Source: Euptelea pleiosperma (taxonomy: Eukaryota > Streptophyta > Magnoliopsida > Ranunculales > Eupteleaceae). Taken from it: DNA of 64,000 nt. The notes beneath the pieces are model-generated. The model was not told the DNA's origin, did not search any database, and saw only the letters and a list, made by a program, of their open reading frames with translations. The stretch lies in the NCBI GenBank assembly GCA_035048495.1, contig CM068545.1:22726741-22790740 (forward strand). The letters are read 5' to 3'. Below are positions 59,151 through 64,000 of this stretch, piece after piece; the stretch's first letter is position 1, and the number at the start of each line of letters is the position of its first letter. The position numbers and the translations under genes are program-made.

Positions 59151-59959
59151 CCTCATTATCGTTAGGTTTTCTTATCAGATGAGAGGAGGGAGTAGGATCA
59201 CTTCATGCCTGAGAAAGTTCTCTGATTTTGTTTCTAATCAGGAATTGATCGACCTCCTATTTAGATATATAGTCAAACAGTCAAGAGACTGATGTTCTTA
59301 GTCAACTGGACAGATTTTTTTTTTTTTATAGGTAAAAAGGCATGGGAAAACTGGACATTTCTTTTTTACTTTGGAATGGAAAAACATTTCCAAATGTCCA
59401 TCAATAAGCTCTTCTGAGACTGGCCTAGGATAATGTGCCCATTTTGTTGACTTCCAAAGAAGTCTTTCGAAGGTTGACTCCTTTCCGTTTTGAGAACATG
59501 TAACTGGATGATCCAAGTTCCAAGAACAGAGATTACTGTTGAATTTCCTTTCACTTTGAAAGTTGAGCTAGTTTCTCCTTCTTTCAAAGTTGAAAGTTCA
59601 GAAATTCAAAATTATGGAAACAACCGGGTCTTTGGCAATGTTGCAGATTATAAAAACGAGTTTTTTTTCTTGAAATTGATGGTTTAGATTAGAATCATTA
59701 GATAAGGAGGCCAATATCCTCTCTAATGAAGAGGTGCATCAAAAGAAGACCTTTCTATCATAATCCACAGGGAGAAAATTAGTTGCCACTACAATCCCCA
59801 TTCATTCGCTTAAGGTTGGGGACAAGAACTTGAAGTTCTTCCATTTTTGTGCCAACGCTAGAAAGAAGGCAAATGGCATAAGAAGGCTAAGCATGGGGAT
59901 TCCTTAGTTGATTGTTAACTTCTACAAGTATATACATTCTTTGTTCAATTTTGTTAAAC

Positions 59960-60680
59960 CATCCCTTGATGGCTTGGCTTTTAAAGTCGTTGATTCGGAG
60001 AAAGATGCTTGGTTAAAAAGGATGTTAAAGAGAAAGAGGTGGTGGCAGCCATAAGTCACCAAGCGGTGACAAAGCTCCCGGGCTGGATGACATAATCAAA
60101 GAGATCTCATAAAGGTTTTGAGGGAATCATATAAAAGAGCTAGGTGGGTTAAAGATTCTAATGTTACATTCATTGCTCTCATATCTTAAAAAAAAGAGTG
60201 AAGGAGCTAAGAGACTTTAGACCAATAAGTTTAGTGGGTCATCTTACAAGATTGTGAAGAAGATCATAGTATGCCATTATAAGAAATTCATTCCAATATT
60301 GGTCCTCCCCTAGGTGAATGAGTGGAAGGTAAGCAAATAATAGACAGGGTCTTAATTACTAGCAAGTTCATTGATTCTAGACATAGGAGAGTTGTAAGAT
60401 AATTTGGATGTGGAAAAGGCATATGACCACAGAGATTGGAATTCCCTTGATTATCTAATGGAAAGAATGAAATTTGGCATTAGACAACGGAATTGGAATT
60501 CCCTTGAGGCAAAGGGACCACTTGTCTCCACTTCCTTTTTTGTCCTTACTATGTAGTCTCTTAGCAAGCTCACTAGAAAGGTGGAGGCTTTGGAGTGGGT
60601 GAAGATGGTCTGCATGTCTCTCATTTGCATTTTACCAATGAGATGCACCATGGAAGGATGTTAGCATGGCTTTTGTCACG
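59960..60680 (+). mobile_element. L1-type LINE reverse transcriptase fragment, decayed
   Basis: Frames broken by stops read KELRDFRPISLVG-like, SYKIVKKII, a QIIDRVLITSKFIDSRH-like piece and DPLSPFLF-like residues in another frame, the standard order in plant L1 reverse transcriptase. Lies beyond the HMGB exons, perhaps within that gene's upstream intron. Confidence 0.65.
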
Positions 60681-60929
60681 GAGCCAACATGGTATAGACT
60701 CCATCTTTTGTCATTAACCCTCCCCAGATCATTCTTATTCCACTCCACAATACTTATTTTTATATTTTTCATCATCATACGAGAAACATACACCATCGCA
60801 TACCTTCTTTTTTGTACCCCCTCTCACCAAGCTTTAACATATGCAACAAAAACCTGAGTCTCCACAGAAAAAAATTTCAAGAAAAACAAAGAGGGGTGAT
60901 GCGGAATGCCTTTCTCATTAAGCAAAGAT

Positions 60930-61600
60930 ATAGTACAGTCTGATACCAGTCTAGGGAGCACCATTTGGAAAACCTCGGGAAATTGCGCTTGCCAACTAAC
61001 TAATATAAGGAATCAACTAGTTTGTGCAACGTTGGAGATTCCAAATTATTCGATCATGTGAATGAAACACTAGCAAGAAGGAGATCGATGGCTCTAACTC
61101 CACTATGAAGTTCAAGAAGCTACGCATACTTGAAGTAATCTTACTACCACAATCATCTCAAAACAAAAATATATGATACTGAAATCACCCCATACACCAA
61201 GGGGCCTTCCGTTTCTCATTGACTTTCTAAAGTTCCTCCCAAAAAGGGCTTCAGAGCTAAAGGTTGTTTGGCCCATACACCTTGTTTTTGAGAAGGGCTG
61301 AAACCGAGAAGACTCTAATTAAACTCTCTAGCTATTTGACATTATCCTCATTCCACACCAAAATAAGACCACCATGTTGCTAGTCTACTAACTAGCACCT
61401 TCTCTCACACACATCTCCTACCCCACATAGATGGGAGTCTCTCAGTCTACCATATTTAATTTCAATTCTTGAGTAATAAGAATATCAGCTTCCAGATCTT
61501 TCACCAAGATCCTCACTACCAATCTTCTATCCTCTGACCCCCAGCCCAAAAAATGTTCCAAGATACAATTTTTATCATTTGAGAAATTACTTTTCCCCAA
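60930..61600 (-). mobile_element. L1-type LINE endonuclease fragment, decayed
   Basis: The minus strand reads KIVSWN, then a region resembling GGLILVWNEDNV and a later KITSSMRSFLNFI segment, in the order of an AP-type endonuclease domain at the start of L1 ORF2. It is oriented opposite to the neighbouring reverse-transcriptase fragment. Confidence 0.55.
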
Positions 61601-62557
61601 TCCCCTTCATTCCATTGTTCTCAACACGTCCTGCCCTTGCCTCCTATTGTAGTTAATGCCAAACTTCTTCAACTCCTTCACCAATCAGGATCACCTTTCC
61701 CTTCATCCACATAGTTATTTTTTTTATTGCAGAACCCCTCTCTTTGCTCTATTGCAACAAATATATCTCAAATCCCTCCTTTGTATCCTAGAACAATATC
61801 CCCAACATCTTAATGAAATATAGTATGTTTTGCTTCCCAAGTTGAAACATTAACAACAAAACCCTATTAATAACAGCTGAAATATTAAAAATACATAGAT
61901 AAATAAGTAATAGAAATGAACCCAAGACACAAAAAAAAAAGTCTCAAATCTCGTCAAACATGCTACTTCCTAAAACTCATCGAACACGGATGACCCATTC
62001 AAATTTAAAAGAAGGGAAACAATCTACATAAAAACTTGAAACAACACAATATTGACTAACCTATCTCCTTCAATTAATCATTAACCCACTTGCCTACCAA
62101 AACTAGAAAATAACAAACGAAAAACTTAAAACATACGCCCTGATAGATCCTTGAACAAAATCTGAAGATGGGACCCATCATATGCGTCTTTATGACGCCA
62201 TTAAGACAATAGGGGCTAACAACCGCCTCTTCTCTAGCATTTCGTCTTGCCCTTTATATGATGCAAAATAGTAGATTAGTAGAGGTGTGAATGCGATGCA
62301 CCCAAAGGTGCATGAAAGAGTACCATGTCAAAATCCACCTGTGCCATATTCATATCAGCCACCACATAAGAGATGACATATGAATCCAAGCAATTCAAAG
62401 GAAAGGCTAACATCATCAGCCAACTATTAAATATGTTATTGAGTCTTTATTTTAATCAGGAAAGTTTGTTTAGTTGAGCTTCTTTTTCTTTCTTTCTTTC
62501 CTTTTTATTTTGTCATCAAAGTGAGTAAAATGTAGTAGTAAGTAATTACAGAGTCTA

Positions 62558-62947
62558 AGAGCATCTCCAACCAGCTTCTTCAAAAAACTCTATCGAAAAG
62601 CATCTTCTTCAAATTTGATGTTGGAAAAAGTGTTGAAACTCCAACCAAGCCCCCTTCAAAAAAGCCTCTTCTTCAAAAAGATTTTTTTCAAAATGACACA
62701 AAAGGTGTTTAAAATAAGTTGGGTGTTCTTTTAAAACTTTTTAAGGACAATAATGGTATTTAAAAAAAGTTGAATGGAAGGAAAATGACAAAAATGAAAA
62801 TTCAGAGAGTGAAAAGTAGCCCCTCTATATTTGATGTCAAGAATAGAGATATATCAAATTTGATGTTGGACATAGAGATGGGCTAGAGTTGGATTTTGCA
62901 AAAGCACCATCAAATTTGAAGATATAGAGATAGTTTGGAGTTGCTCT
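62558..62947. mobile_element. MITE with AGAGCATCTCCAA ends
   Basis: AGAGCATCTCCAA at the left pairs with TTGGAGTTGCTCT at the right (one mismatch). The interior repeats CTTCTTCAAA and ATCAAATTTGATGTTGGA. A truncated relative starts near 30050 (AGAGCATCTCCAACCAAGG). This end type is widespread in plants. The target duplication is not clear. Confidence 0.7.
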
Positions 62948-64000
62948 AAGATTAAATCAAGAAAAATAATCTTTCAAAAGCATAACAAACTTAAAACACC
63001 ACCATACTTTTGCCATGGTTCATGTTGATATTAGGAGGTTTAATTGTTTCTAATTTAGAGTTTTATCTGTAGTAGAAGTTAGTAGCAAATATGTTTAACT
63101 TGGAGTTGTATATGAATTATGAAGTTGAAGTCAAATTTGGAGCAAAAATAGTCGGTTTACACGAAGGGGATTGTGTGACTATGAATTGGTTTTTGTGATT
63201 TAAGATTTTCAAATTGAGTAAAAAGCTTTTTTTAGTAGAAGGATTTCTGTTTTTTTTTTTCGGTTGTTTGATAAGTATGTAGAAGGATTTCTGTTAAAGT
63301 GCTGTAATGCCAACCAGCACTGTTTCTAGTGTTATTTTGCTGGCCATGAGTTAAATTATGAAGTCATATTGCTTATCTACAATTCACTGCAGCAACCCTT
63401 GTACTTGGGTGTTTCTACAACACCATGTACCCAATATAGGTGATTTTATGAGTAAGTTTATACACCCAATTAATAATTGTGTCAGGTTCTAGTATCCTAG
63501 TATACAAATTTTTAGCAATAAAAAAATCGTTTACAATCCAACCCAATTCAAAAAAAAAATCCGATACATTTGACACCCCTTTGGTCAGAACTGAGTCCAA
63601 CATTTAGGCCCAGTTAGTAATTGGTTTGGGTCCAATACCCAACCCGTACTGATAGTTGAAAAAACACCTAGGAAAGAGGAGAAAATTTCTTCCCAAAATC
63701 TGCATCAGAATCCATTTAGGCCCCTAGACCTATCCCCACCTAAATTCTTCACCACTTTAGAAACATAATCTTCAAATATTCTTTCAAGTAATTTTTCCTT
63801 TTCCCTTGACACTCCTCCAAAAAGAACACCATCAAGTTAGGTCAAATAATCCTCTCAGCCTTAAATAGGACTATAAAAAAGTCAAATATTTCATCATTAA
63901 CTTCTCTTTTCTTTCCAAATGGCTTTTACTGCTTGACACAACTGACCCGCTTTCTAGAATTAACATGCTGTTGGAAGAACTTGGTGTTATTGTCTCCCTA

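Larger units (their letters stand above)
58874..64000. other. Right-hand region, 5.1 kb, repeats only
   Basis: Beyond the HMGB exon copies there are two LINE fragments, one MITE (62.56-62.95 kb) and AT-rich unassigned sequence. I looked on the minus strand for the first half of the HMG box and did not find it. Confidence 0.5.

Noticed and set aside
1..64000. Possible bacterial-type system, phage or CRISPR array
   Set aside because: All supported genes are plant nuclear genes with spliceosomal introns, and the tandem repeats are microsatellites or MITE parts without spacer architecture.

Overview
This window is nuclear DNA of a flowering plant. It is AT-rich, the genes have GT-AG introns of up to about 5 kb, and most of the rest is transposon debris: hAT and foldback MITEs, Copia LTR pieces, L1 and RTE LINE tails, one SINE and many microsatellites. 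The species cannot be read from the sequence. The intron sizes and gene set fit a woody angiosperm, perhaps an early-diverging eudicot. No bacterial, organellar, CRISPR, rRNA or tRNA feature was seen.

Six protein genes are supported. (1) About 1.15-8.1 kb, plus: a SAC51/SACL-type helix-loop-helix gene. Its leader carries the conserved peptide uORF of this family, split by a 4-kb intron. (2) 13.7-24.6 kb, plus: plastid-type solanesyl diphosphate synthase in six exons (413 aa), with two large repeat-filled introns. (3) 31.8-33.1 kb, plus: an intronless beta-hydroxyacid dehydrogenase (3-hydroxyisobutyrate dehydrogenase-like, 302 aa). The first ATG after its TATA box opens a separate 63-codon ORF for a hydrophobic-tailed micropeptide, so the transcript looks dicistronic. 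(4) 39.5-48.7 kb, plus: COG5, a Golgi tethering subunit, in three exons (843 aa). (5) 52.9-53.4 kb, plus: a single-exon VQ-motif protein (161 aa). (6) 58.3-55.7 kb, minus: the 3' four exons of an HMGB14-like HMG-box gene. Its 5' exon(s) were not found in the window.

The stretches between genes (8-13.6, 24.7-31.7, 33-39.5, 48.8-52.5 and 58.4-64 kb) are layered repeats. The clearest family is a roughly 200-400-bp AACGG-rich element. It has CAAGG/CATGG-type ends and 8-bp target duplications that can be read directly in several copies, so it is a hAT-type MITE. Two copies sit 32 bp apart inside one older foldback MITE. A second family is foldback elements carrying GCCACGTGGC-like G-box ends. Other datable insertions are a tRNA-type SINE with a 16-bp target duplication and a Tourist MITE with a TAA duplication and a 24-G run.

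The genes are unrelated housekeeping or regulatory loci and do not form a pathway. The observations most worth a second look are the micropeptide-dehydrogenase dicistron, the intron-split conserved uORF, a second copy of an HMG-box exon that kept its frame and splice dinucleotides, and the nested hAT-MITE family.
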